Shown here piece by piece: positions 44,707 to 52,888 of a stretch of 64,000 bases of DNA; the first letter of the stretch is position 1, and each line of letters begins with the position of its first letter. This DNA is from Leptospira wolbachii serovar Codice str. CDC. Its GTDB lineage: Bacteria; Spirochaetota; Leptospiria; Leptospirales; Leptospiraceae. Both the position numbers and the translations under genes were made by a program. Below the pieces are notes generated by a model that saw only the letters and a list, made by a program, of their open reading frames with translations, made no database searches and was not told the DNA's origin. The DNA lies in NCBI RefSeq assembly GCF_000332515.2, contig NZ_AOGZ02000014.1, forward strand, positions 1,132,001 through 1,196,000, written 5' to 3'.

Positions 44707-45549
44707 ATGTCAGGTTACAAAACTTTTCGATACCTTCTACTAGTTATATTTGTTTTTCCCCTCTTTCCACAAAGTCATTGGGATGACTACATCCATGAAA
44801 AAACCATTGGCTCCACCTATCGCATATTTGGTGACAATGTCAATTTAAGAGAATCCGATAACCTGAAATCAAAAGTCAAAAAGAAACTTTCGATGGGAGC
44901 TGTAGTCACCATTCTCGCAAAAACGAACCAAATCATGGAACAAGATTCAGTAAAAGAGTATTGGTACAAAGTGAAATCTGAGAAGGACACTGGTTTTATC
45001 TGGGGTGGACTGATTGCCGACTACTCCTTCCCTTTGGAACAGAACACAATCTTATGCAGAAACTTAGGAGTCAAACGTCGCACACTTGAATTAAAACTAA
45101 TCCAAGGTGATAAACTTCTATCTCAATCCAAATGGGAAGCTGGTGCCGTCAGTAACGAAAGCTGGAATCATAAAATCTACCCTGCTTCACAATTTTCACC
45201 GAGTCCTAAGTTTTTATTCGGATTATCATATTTTGTTTTTTCTGAAATCGAAAATGGATCTACTAGTGAACAATTGATCAGCATCACTTCCGATTCAAAA
45301 TTAGTATCCCATTTTTCTTGGAACCACGGATCCTGCGATCCACCTTCCTGCGGCGAGTCATGGTTGGTATTTCCAGGGGAAACATTACCCGAAGATAAAA
45401 AAACAAAAAGAAAGGTTACCAAAGGAAAAACCAATACAATCCAAGAGTTAACACATATATTCGATATCGATAACTCCAAAACTCACGAATACTACAATTC
45501 AGAATATATATGGAATGGAACCAAATTCCAAAGAAAGGAAAACCCATAA
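44707..45549 (+). CDS. Secreted SH3b-domain protein
   Basis: A 280-residue protein starting at ATG 44707, with a signal peptide (YLLLVIFVFPLFPQS). A bacterial SH3 domain follows (about 38-105): GDNVNLRES, SMGAVVTILAKT and TGFIWGGLIADY. The remainder (about 110-280) is beta-rich, with two close cysteines in SCDPPSCGES, and is not recognised. SH3b domains often bind peptidoglycan peptides. The longer frame from 44554 overlaps the divergent gene and lacks a signal start. It is 5 bases ahead of the zinc-hydrolase-like gene. Confidence 0.75.
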   Translation: MSGYKTFRYLLLVIFVFPLFPQSHWDDYIHEKTIGSTYRIFGDNVNLRESDNLKSKVKKKLSMGAVVTILAKTNQIMEQDSVKEYWYKVKSEKDTGFIWGGLIADYSFPLEQNTILCRNLGVKRRTLELKLIQGDKLLSQSKWEAGAVSNESWNHKIYPASQFSPSPKFLFGLSYFVFSEIENGSTSEQLISITSDSKLVSHFSWNHGSCDPPSCGESWLVFPGETLPEDKKTKRKVTKGKTNTIQELTHIFDIDNSKTHEYYNSEYIWNGTKFQRKENP

Positions 45550-45554
45550 ACACT

Positions 45555-46808
45555 ATGAAACAATTCTTCACAACTATTCTAATTTTGACTTTTACATTAC
45601 CCCTATTTGCCTGGAACAACCATGCAGGAATTACCTATCTAATCTTAAAGGACCATTGGAAGGATAAAAACGCACCCAAAGTCAAAGTAGAATCTTTAAA
45701 AACTTTTTTATCAAAGGAAAAATCCTCGATTCAAGACAGTTTGTCTCTTTCAGAAGAATGGGCTCTGAAACAACTTCCACACCTAACACCCACAAACGAA
45801 AGTTTGAAATTTTCAAAAACAACAAAGGATGCCGACCTTGTAGTCAGTTTTTATAAAGCCCTTCGTGTCAATCCCAACCACAAAGCAGCCTTGTACATCC
45901 AATCAGTTCTCAAAAGAAATGGAACCAAACTTCCATTAAACCAACTCACAACACTAAATGACAAAGGGAAATTGGGAAACGAAACTTTTTTAGCCCTTCA
46001 AGAAGGGCAAACCATCGGTGCTGATGAAGTTTTGATTTCAGCCACGGATGAACCTGACTATGATTTAGATTTGTATTTATTTGAAGATAGCGCAAGTGAA
46101 GTGGGGAAAATTTATGGGTTTGGAAGCCAACCATTCGGAAATCCAGCCGTTGAGTTTTCCTCACAAGCTCCTTTCCACATGGGATTCTTTTATGAACCTG
46201 GAATCATCTTTGCCCTTGCCGGTTTTCTAAAACGAACCTATCCCGAATACCGTATCCACCAATTTACAGAGCTTTCCAATTTAGCATTCCGAACAGGCCA
46301 TCCTTATTGGGGCTACCGTTTTGCTGGTTGGGCCTTGCATTATATCCAGGACCTCACACAACCTTACCACTCCTCCGTACTACCAAGAGTCAGTGCGGCA
46401 AAACAAATTGGCGTACAACTTGTATCTATTGTGGGATACCAATCCCCAAAAGATAATATGATCCGGTTTGTTTCAGGAAGACATACTTTAATCGAAGAAT
46501 ATCAATACTATTTGATTCGAAACTTAATCGAAACAAAAAACTGGAACCACTCTGTCGCAAGTTCCATCACGGGATTTTCAGAAAAGGACCAAATCGAATG
46601 GCAGGGAATGGATGCTTTACGGGGAAATGTTTGTAAAGAAGCTTATGATGCTGGCGAACCAATGGATGAGCAACTGGAACATTTAGAAATTCCTAAGTAC
46701 GAAACCCTATATGAGCCAAACCATCCGATACATAATATTCTTGGATCCCTTTTACGTAATACATCCAAACACACAAGAGCCTATTTGGATGCTCTTAAAA
46801 CAAACTAA
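45555..46808 (+). CDS. Secreted zinc-dependent phospholipase C / P1 nuclease-like protein
   Basis: A 417-residue protein starting at ATG 45555. The signal peptide cleaves after LPLFA (19), leaving Trp20 as the mature N-terminus, followed by NNHAG. In zinc phospholipase C and P1/S1 nucleases the N-terminal Trp itself binds zinc. The helix ALHYIQDLTQPYH holds His262, Asp266 and His272, the HxxxD...QPxH pattern of that fold, and TGHPYWGY lies just before it. The segment between (about 40-200) is longer than usual. A phosphoesterase acting outside the inner membrane is likely; substrate unknown. It is coexpressed with the SH3b gene and overlaps DUF2237 by 4 bases. Confidence 0.65.
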   Translation: MKQFFTTILILTFTLPLFAWNNHAGITYLILKDHWKDKNAPKVKVESLKTFLSKEKSSIQDSLSLSEEWALKQLPHLTPTNESLKFSKTTKDADLVVSFYKALRVNPNHKAALYIQSVLKRNGTKLPLNQLTTLNDKGKLGNETFLALQEGQTIGADEVLISATDEPDYDLDLYLFEDSASEVGKIYGFGSQPFGNPAVEFSSQAPFHMGFFYEPGIIFALAGFLKRTYPEYRIHQFTELSNLAFRTGHPYWGYRFAGWALHYIQDLTQPYHSSVLPRVSAAKQIGVQLVSIVGYQSPKDNMIRFVSGRHTLIEEYQYYLIRNLIETKNWNHSVASSITGFSEKDQIEWQGMDALRGNVCKEAYDAGEPMDEQLEHLEIPKYETLYEPNHPIHNILGSLLRNTSKHTRAYLDALKTN

Positions 46809-47185
46809 TCGAAATCGTCCGCCGCAAATCTTTCGAGTAACTCCAAAGGAATGATCTCTAACGCACGTTTGTGGGTGGACTCAAGAAAGACCTTTGGAGG
46901 AACTCCGTTGCGGTAAGCTTCTAACCACCTAGAGGCGCAAAGGCACCAACGTTCTCCGGGCTTTACTCCCGGGAAAGCGTATTGTGGCCAAGGAGTGATT
47001 AGGTCATTGCCACTTTGTTTTTGGGATTCTAAAAATTCTTCTGTTGCAAGAACACAAACCGTATGAGAACCAACGTCATCATCGGATGTATTACAACATC
47101 CATCCCTAAAAAAACCAGTCAGAGGATGAGTGGAACAAGGAGCCAGGGGTCCACCGAGTACATTCAAAGATTCATCCATTTCCAT
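46805..47185 (-). CDS. DUF2237 family protein
   Basis: A 126-residue protein with the DUF2237 motif set: NVLGGPLAPCS near the start, TGFFRDGCCNT, DVGSHTVCVLATEEFL, GERWCLCASRW and a closing RALEIIPLELL. Conserved cysteines could bind metal, but the family has no established function. It is convergent with the zinc-hydrolase-like gene, with a 4-base overlap of stops. Confidence 0.92.
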   Translation of the reverse strand: MEMDESLNVLGGPLAPCSTHPLTGFFRDGCCNTSDDDVGSHTVCVLATEEFLESQKQSGNDLITPWPQYAFPGVKPGERWCLCASRWLEAYRNGVPPKVFLESTHKRALEIIPLELLERFAADDFD

Positions 47186-47244
47186 AGGAATCTCAAACTA
47201 GATAGGCAATCAAAAATGGGAAGATGTTTCTGCAATTAAGTGCG

Positions 47245-47270
47245 AAAAAAGATGGGGGTTTGCACCCCCA
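47245..47270 (-). terminator. Terminator of the M23 peptidase operon
   Basis: On the minus strand a perfect 7-bp stem TGGGGGT / ACCCCCA with a GCAA loop is followed by TC and six T (complement of 47245-47250). It lies 70 bases beyond the stop of the second M23 gene. Confidence 0.88.
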
Positions 47271-47339
47271 GTAGAACGACCAAAAGGTCTTGGAAAGCCC
47301 ATAGCCAATCTACTATACATACATTTACTTGTCAAACGC

Positions 47340-48539
47340 TTATGCTTTTACATCAAAAAAAAGAATCTTTTTTTCCTCTCCGTTGACCCTCACTCGGACC
47401 TTCCAACGGCCAATAAACTTGGGATTGTTTGCAATCGACAGGTATCTACCTTCAAAGGCCAAATTCCTTTGAGCGACCCAGTCCAGTTTCATAGGCTCAA
47501 AACCCTTTCCATCAATAGATATATCTACCTCAATCCGTTGGTTTCCTGGCCTGACAAACTCCAAGGAGACCAAAAAGTTCTCACCCAACTGAAAAGAAGT
47601 TTCACCGCATTGTGTCTTTTCTCGTTTTGTTGTTAACTTACAAATTTGAATGTCTTCTTCTAGTATGTCGGTTTTGGTATTGATGCCTACACGCGGATGC
47701 CAATACATATAATATTCATTTAGAGTGTCCCTATCGGAATATTGTGTTTTAAACACAGTTGGGATTGTTGTTACTTCTAATTGACGATTTGGTTTATGTA
47801 CTTCGAAATGTAGGTGAGGCCCTTGCGTATAACCAGTGTTACCCGAGTATCCAATCAATTGCCCGGCTTCTACCATATCTCCCAGTTTTACAACAACACC
47901 ATTTTTCATTAGGTGGGCATAATTCCCCAAAGTTCCATCCTCATGTTGGATGATGATAAAATTAGCCTTTGATAATAAATCCCTTCGAAACCCACCTTCC
48001 GAATAACGTGCCTCAGTTGCCATTACGTAACCTTTTCTTGCCGCATGAACTGGAGTGCCTACAGGGATTCCAAAATCGATAGAATAGGCGAAGTTACCAA
48101 AATGAGTAACCGATCCATTGTATCCCTGTACTACCTTTGCACGAATTTCTGGACTAAAAGGCAATAGATAACTCACAGAATCATCATGAATGCTATCCCA
48201 ATCACCTGGCCTTACACGAAAGGAAAAAGAATGGAAGGCATTTTTGGTTTTGTCTTCTAATAGAAATTTTGTTATATATACTGGAGCTGGTCCCTTAACT
48301 ACAACAAAGTATGGGAAAACTAAATCTGTTTTAAAATTGATAAGGGTGGCATTGAGCAAAACGGAATTTGTAATTTTAGGATTAGGATTGTGGTTACGGA
48401 TGGACAGCTCAATTCCATCTTCATCCTTTGTTTGAATAAGACAAATCCATTCTTGATTGCATTCTTCCGTAACATTGGTTTCCGCATACAATCCAAAGGA
48501 AAAACCCAAAAACAATAAAATAAATAAAAACCTGATCAC
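47340..48539 (-). CDS. M23-family (LytM-type) peptidase, second of a tandem pair
   Basis: A 399-residue secreted protein. The signal peptide ends near GLYA. An unassigned beta domain (about 25-125) precedes the LytM domain (about 130-260), with YSIDFGIPVGTPVHAA, IIQHEDGTLGNYAHL and GPHLHFEVHKP; a C-terminal Ig-like domain (about 300-399) follows. The HxH zinc motif is intact, but the first HxxxD has Ala in place of His (FAYSID), so activity is uncertain. It overlaps its paralogue by 4 bases and is followed by a terminator. Confidence 0.85.
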   Translation of the reverse strand: MIRFLFILLFLGFSFGLYAETNVTEECNQEWICLIQTKDEDGIELSIRNHNPNPKITNSVLLNATLINFKTDLVFPYFVVVKGPAPVYITKFLLEDKTKNAFHSFSFRVRPGDWDSIHDDSVSYLLPFSPEIRAKVVQGYNGSVTHFGNFAYSIDFGIPVGTPVHAARKGYVMATEARYSEGGFRRDLLSKANFIIIQHEDGTLGNYAHLMKNGVVVKLGDMVEAGQLIGYSGNTGYTQGPHLHFEVHKPNRQLEVTTIPTVFKTQYSDRDTLNEYYMYWHPRVGINTKTDILEEDIQICKLTTKREKTQCGETSFQLGENFLVSLEFVRPGNQRIEVDISIDGKGFEPMKLDWVAQRNLAFEGRYLSIANNPKFIGRWKVRVRVNGEEKKILFFDVKA

Positions 48540-49741
48540 TTTACACTCGTTACTTGAAATTCAATTTCTTTTTGGACAATGCCATCTATAGAGATAGTTG
48601 CAGTCCAATCCCCTTCCATAGATTCCGAAGGATCTTCCAATTGGACATCTAAATAGGTATCCCACCATTCAGGATTTGTCTCCCAATTATACAATTTCAA
48701 AATAGAGGTTCCATTTTTACGAACGGAAATTTGTATCTTGTAACGAGATGGTTTCAAAAGAGGAATATAAAAGTAGAGAGGAGAACCTTTCGCAAAAGAT
48801 GTACCATTACAGCCTAAACGTTCCAAATTTTGAATCGATTCACAGATTTGGATTTCCTCTATATCAGAAACAATCTTAACCATAGGTGCATTTGGATCTC
48901 TTCGCCAATGGAGTTGTCCCTCCGAGACAAGTTCCCCCTCGGAGGACTCTGTTCGAAACAATGTCGGAATTGTTTTTTTGCGTAAGTTGGGAGTTGGCTT
49001 GTACACTTCAAAATGTAAATGAGGACCGTCACTAAATCCAGTACTACCAGCATATCCAATAGGAGTTCCAGCAGCAACTCGTTGTCCACGTTTGACAAGA
49101 ACACCCATATAACGGAGGTGAGCGTATTGACCAATCGTTCCATCCTCATGGAGAATCTTTATATAATTTGCTGAGTGGATATATTTCATTTCAAATCCAC
49201 CCTCGTTATTTTTTTGTTCCGTATCGATCACAATGCCATCTCTCGCGGCTGTAATCAAATCACCTTCTTTCAATCCAAAATCAATCGAATAACGATTGTC
49301 ACCTTGATGGCTTTTGATTCCCTTATAACCCTGATAGATACGAACTTTCATTCCCTTCTCAAAGGGTAGGTCGTAAACAGTTTTTGGATCATGAGAAACG
49401 GAATAATTACCAAGAATCCATTTATATTTGATTTGATAGACCCAGCGTTTGTTAGGTTTATTTACTTTCAGACGGAAGAGTTTTTTACGTTTGGGACCTT
49501 TTAATACCGTAACCAAAGGGAGTTTTAGAGAACTTTTCATATTCGTGGAAGTTGCATTGACAGAAATAGTTGTATAGGTTTCATCGATAGCTATTTTGTT
49601 TTGGAAGTAGATGTCGACTCCCGTTTTGTCCTGAACATAAATAACACAAAGTCTTTCCATGGAGCAGAATTCTGAATGTTCTTTGGCAATTAAAAATCCA
49701 ATAGGACAAACCAAAAATAGGATGAAAAAACTAAATCTCAT
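48536..49741 (-). CDS. M23-family (LytM-type) peptidase, first of a tandem pair
   Basis: A 401-residue secreted protein with the same order as its neighbour: signal peptide (ending about LIAKEHSE), N-terminal beta domain, LytM domain (about 135-265) with NRYSIDFGLKEGDLITAA, ILHEDGTIGQYAHLR and GPHLHFEVYKP, then a C-terminal beta domain. As in the paralogue, the HxxxD His is not in its usual place (RYSID). The two proteins align along their whole length and must be a tandem duplication. A cell-wall endopeptidase or scaffold role is likely. Confidence 0.85.
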   Translation of the reverse strand: MRFSFFILFLVCPIGFLIAKEHSEFCSMERLCVIYVQDKTGVDIYFQNKIAIDETYTTISVNATSTNMKSSLKLPLVTVLKGPKRKKLFRLKVNKPNKRWVYQIKYKWILGNYSVSHDPKTVYDLPFEKGMKVRIYQGYKGIKSHQGDNRYSIDFGLKEGDLITAARDGIVIDTEQKNNEGGFEMKYIHSANYIKILHEDGTIGQYAHLRYMGVLVKRGQRVAAGTPIGYAGSTGFSDGPHLHFEVYKPTPNLRKKTIPTLFRTESSEGELVSEGQLHWRRDPNAPMVKIVSDIEEIQICESIQNLERLGCNGTSFAKGSPLYFYIPLLKPSRYKIQISVRKNGTSILKLYNWETNPEWWDTYLDVQLEDPSESMEGDWTATISIDGIVQKEIEFQVTSVK

Positions 49742-49844
49742 AAAACAGGAATCATATTAAAGATAGGAACACTTAGAAGACAATCCATTTTCCATGACAA
49801 AAAACTTGATTGCCGAATGATTTCTTATCTGCAAACTTCGACAC

Positions 49845-50582
49845 ATGAGTTCAACCTTATATACTTTTCCCATCTCTCATTTTTCTGAAAAAGCAAGGTG
49901 GGCATTGGATCTTGCAAATTATCCCTACCAACTAAATCCACTGGTTCCCGGACAACACATCCAAACGTTAAAACCTCTTGTGAATGATCTTTATGTGCCA
50001 GTTTTAGAGACGGAGACAGGTATCATTCAAGGTTCAGGGAACATTTTAGATTTAGTGGAAGAAAAAGCTTTTGGTCACAAAGCATCAGCAGAAGAAAAAC
50101 TGATGGAAGAGAAAATAGACACACAAATCGGAAAAAGTTTACAAACACTTTTATATCACTTTATCCTAGATTATCCAGATATTGTAGGGAAATTGTTTTT
50201 ATTAAAACCTGTTTCACTTAGTGAAACGGTAGGACCTCCAGAGCATTTTGATTTGATTGCCTTATCTCTCAAAAGAAGATACAAAATCACTCCAAAAAAT
50301 TTGGAAGTCGTAAAACAATCTTTAGATGAAGGTTCCAAAGAACTACTAGAAATATACAAGAGCAGAAAATTCTTCAATGGAGATTCTTTCGGACGAGTCG
50401 ATTTAACGGTAGCAAGTCTTATGGGTATGCTTGCAGAACCAAAAGAATCCCCCGCCTATCCTTGGTTTGCATCGGTTCAAATGCCCGATTCTTTTCTTAC
50501 GTGGCGTAAAGAATTAGGACTGGAATTGTTATTCGATAGAATTAAAGAGTTCTATAAAGAGTTTCGAACCCAATCCAAATAA
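49845..50582 (+). CDS. Glutathione S-transferase-like protein
   Basis: A 245-residue protein. The thioredoxin-like N-terminal domain starts LYTFPISHFSEKARWAL, with Ser in the catalytic place, and has VPVLETETGIIQGSGNIL, where cis-Pro and the Gln-Gly-Ser turn bind glutathione. The helical C-terminal half ends with FNGDSFGRVDLTVASL, the conserved N-cap Asp helix of GSTs. Substrate unknown. Its 3' end overlaps the convergent cutA by 31 bases. Confidence 0.8.
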   Translation: MSSTLYTFPISHFSEKARWALDLANYPYQLNPLVPGQHIQTLKPLVNDLYVPVLETETGIIQGSGNILDLVEEKAFGHKASAEEKLMEEKIDTQIGKSLQTLLYHFILDYPDIVGKLFLLKPVSLSETVGPPEHFDLIALSLKRRYKITPKNLEVVKQSLDEGSKELLEIYKSRKFFNGDSFGRVDLTVASLMGMLAEPKESPAYPWFASVQMPDSFLTWRKELGLELLFDRIKEFYKEFRTQSK

Positions 50583-50875
50583 TCGGGATTTCCTGAAACA
50601 ATAGGCCACAAAACAATGCAGGGAGTTTCATAAGAATGTAATTCTTTGATTCTCTGCATTAAAAGCTCCGACTTCTCCTTTGTTGTTTTATATAAACAAA
50701 CAACTTCTGTTGACTCTTCCAAAACATCTTTCCAAACGTAAATGGAATCCATTCCCTTGAAGATGTTGGCACAAGCAGCCAACCGTTCAGTAACAACAAT
50801 TTTGGCGATTTTTTTTGCCTCCTCTTCAGAGGAAAAAGTAACATAGACTGTGTAGTAATCCCAAGGTTCATTCAT
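50552..50875 (-). CDS. cutA: Divalent-cation tolerance protein CutA
   Basis: A 107-residue trimeric ferredoxin-like protein. VTFSSEEEAKKIAKIVV, RLAACANIFKGMDSIYVW and a C-terminal PIVSGNPDYLDW are the family marks. CutA is linked to copper tolerance in E. coli, though its exact role is unclear. It is convergent with the GST gene (31-base overlap) and divergent from the discoidin-like gene (50-base gap). Confidence 0.93.
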   Translation of the reverse strand: MNEPWDYYTVYVTFSSEEEAKKIAKIVVTERLAACANIFKGMDSIYVWKDVLEESTEVVCLYKTTKEKSELLMQRIKELHSYETPCIVLWPIVSGNPDYLDWVRNSL

Positions 50876-50925
50876 TTAATTTATTTCCTACTTGCTCAAA
50901 ATTTTAGATACATATCATTTTGTGT

Positions 50926-51714
50926 ATGCAGTTTTCTTTTTCAAAAACTTCCCTACTCATCGGCGCTATCTGCTTGCCGATCTTTGCCGGACCACTCAAT
51001 CCTCCGAGTATTACTTCCACGAGTCAATTGTTACCAAAGTCAAAAAAATACACACCCATCTTTGCTATGGATGGAAAACTCAAAACCAGTTGGGTCGAAG
51101 GTGCGGATGGCGAAGGAATTGGCGAATCCTTACAAATCAAATACAAGTCACCTATCAACTTTCGTTCTTTATCCATCTACAATGGATTTGGTGATCCAAA
51201 ACTTTGGGCGACAAACAATCGAATCAAAAAACTAAAAATTTCCACAGAAGAGGGAAATGAAGAAATTATCACTCTGAAAGATAGTTTGTCTCTCCAAAGG
51301 ATAGAATTCAAATCCGAACTTCGGGCTAGAGAAATCTCTCTCACTATCCAAGAAGTATATAAAGGAACTAACCCCGAAAATACAGCCATCGCAGAAGTGG
51401 TATTCAATTCAGAACAAGCGGGATCAGCCCTCATTCCTCCTAAAAATACATGGGCCATTGGTAAGTGGAAAACAAAATCAAATATAGCAAGGATCCAACT
51501 TCATAACGATGGAACTTGTGAGATGGGGTACGAAACAGCTAAGATGTTATGTACTTGGACGGAAAAAGGAGACAAAGTCATCGTAAGTTTAGAGGCAACT
51601 CTTCCTCTTACCAATACTGATATTTTAGAAATCAAACGTCGCGGAAATCCATCGGATCCTACGTTAGAAATTAATGGAAAACATGAATTTATCTCGAACA
51701 GAGACGGAGTTTAA
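50926..51714 (+). CDS. Secreted discoidin-like (glycan-binding type) protein
   Basis: A 262-residue protein starting at ATG 50926, with a signal peptide ending LPIFAG. Residues about 30-155 form a discoidin/F5-8-like beta domain: FAMDGKLKTSWVEGADGEG, ESLQIKYKSPINFRSLSIYNG and NRIKKLKIST, as in the NADase-type glycan-binding domain of bacterial surface proteins. The C-terminal part (about 165-262) is another beta domain with CEMGYETAKMLCTW, perhaps a disulfide. Ligand unknown. It converges on the ATP-grasp gene. Confidence 0.7.
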   Translation: MQFSFSKTSLLIGAICLPIFAGPLNPPSITSTSQLLPKSKKYTPIFAMDGKLKTSWVEGADGEGIGESLQIKYKSPINFRSLSIYNGFGDPKLWATNNRIKKLKISTEEGNEEIITLKDSLSLQRIEFKSELRAREISLTIQEVYKGTNPENTAIAEVVFNSEQAGSALIPPKNTWAIGKWKTKSNIARIQLHNDGTCEMGYETAKMLCTWTEKGDKVIVSLEATLPLTNTDILEIKRRGNPSDPTLEINGKHEFISNRDGV

Positions 51715-51736
51715 GACGACGATTTGACTCTTTCCA

Positions 51737-52888
51737 TTAATCCATCCAAGACAACCAAATGGATTCCACCACGGAAGGTTCCTTTTCTTCCGTGGTTTCA
51801 AAATACAATACAGTATTTTGGTAAGGTTTGCCCGATAAATCTCTAACGGGAGTTAGCAGAATCATCATTATATCTAACTCTTTTTCAAGCCGTTTGAGGG
51901 TAGTCCACTCATCGAGCGAACCTTGTTTGGGATAAGGCAAAATCAAAATTCCACTTACCACTTCCTGTTTAACATTTCTTTTTTTACGAACTTCAAAGAG
52001 AATGCGACCTATCGAATAACGAAAGTTAAACTCGGAAACTGGTTGGATTTTTACAGTTCCTTCTTCCCTATACAAAAATCCATCAATGGCACAAGGACCA
52101 GAATATTCTTTGGGGATAAGGCCTTTGACATCGCGAACCAAATCCATCACTGGTGGCAAAAAGGAGGCGGAGTAAGGAAACTCAGAACCTCCAATCCGAA
52201 TCCCCCGAAACACCCCTTCCTTATCAATGAGCATGGCCGTAGCAGTGAGATAAAAGAATTCCCCATCCCGAACATCCCAAAGAGTGGAAAAATCAAAAAA
52301 CCTTTCCTCCCCTACCCAAAACTCAGCGATGATAGGAAAACCAAATAGCTTTTTGTTTACTTGTGACATCTTCCAGGAATCAGAAGCCGATTTAAAAATG
52401 ATATGATTTCTGCCAGCAAGACCAAATTCACTTTTGAGAACGATGGGAAGTTTTGATTCTTCTAGTTCAGCAAACAGATGTTCTTCGGAAGAAATTACCT
52501 TTGCCGGTAGAGGAGAGTGGTGTTTTCGAAAATCCAGTTGTGTGATTTTGGAATTGAGATACCGCGAAGTTTCAATGCGAATGGGATCTTCGAGAAGCCT
52601 ACCTTCATACCATTCATTCCGACATCCCCATTCCACTAAGGTCACTTCTCCCAGAAGAGCACCGTCTTGGATGGGGGTCCCTGGTGTGAGGCCAGATTCC
52701 TTCCAATGAGAAAAGAGTTCCTCGCTCGGTAATTCTTCTACAAGGATAAAATCTTCTTCCCTTGAGATCGGAAAGAACATCTTCTCTAAACAACGATTCC
52801 TCCGTTTGAGGGAGGAATCTAAATTTAAGGGATTAAGGGGTAATCTATACTCAAAAAGTGAGTCTAGATAATAGAGAACCTGTGCCAA
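51737..52888 (-). CDS. ATP-grasp protein paired with a DegT-family protein
   Basis: A 383-residue protein, not matched to a named enzyme. The ATP-grasp fold is indicated by IVLKSEFGLAGRN (Lys152 and the Gly-rich loop), IIAEFWVGEERFFDFS, and the metal-binding block VSEFNFRYSIGR with the Glu-x-Asn-x-Arg triad. ATP-grasp enzymes join a carboxylate to an amine or thiol through an acyl phosphate. It lies immediately after the DegT-like gene (stop and start adjacent), so the two probably act in one pathway on an unknown metabolite. Confidence 0.7.
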   Translation of the reverse strand: MAQVLYYLDSLFEYRLPLNPLNLDSSLKRRNRCLEKMFFPISREEDFILVEELPSEELFSHWKESGLTPGTPIQDGALLGEVTLVEWGCRNEWYEGRLLEDPIRIETSRYLNSKITQLDFRKHHSPLPAKVISSEEHLFAELEESKLPIVLKSEFGLAGRNHIIFKSASDSWKMSQVNKKLFGFPIIAEFWVGEERFFDFSTLWDVRDGEFFYLTATAMLIDKEGVFRGIRIGGSEFPYSASFLPPVMDLVRDVKGLIPKEYSGPCAIDGFLYREEGTVKIQPVSEFNFRYSIGRILFEVRKKRNVKQEVVSGILILPYPKQGSLDEWTTLKRLEKELDIMMILLTPVRDLSGKPYQNTVLYFETTEEKEPSVVESIWLSWMD

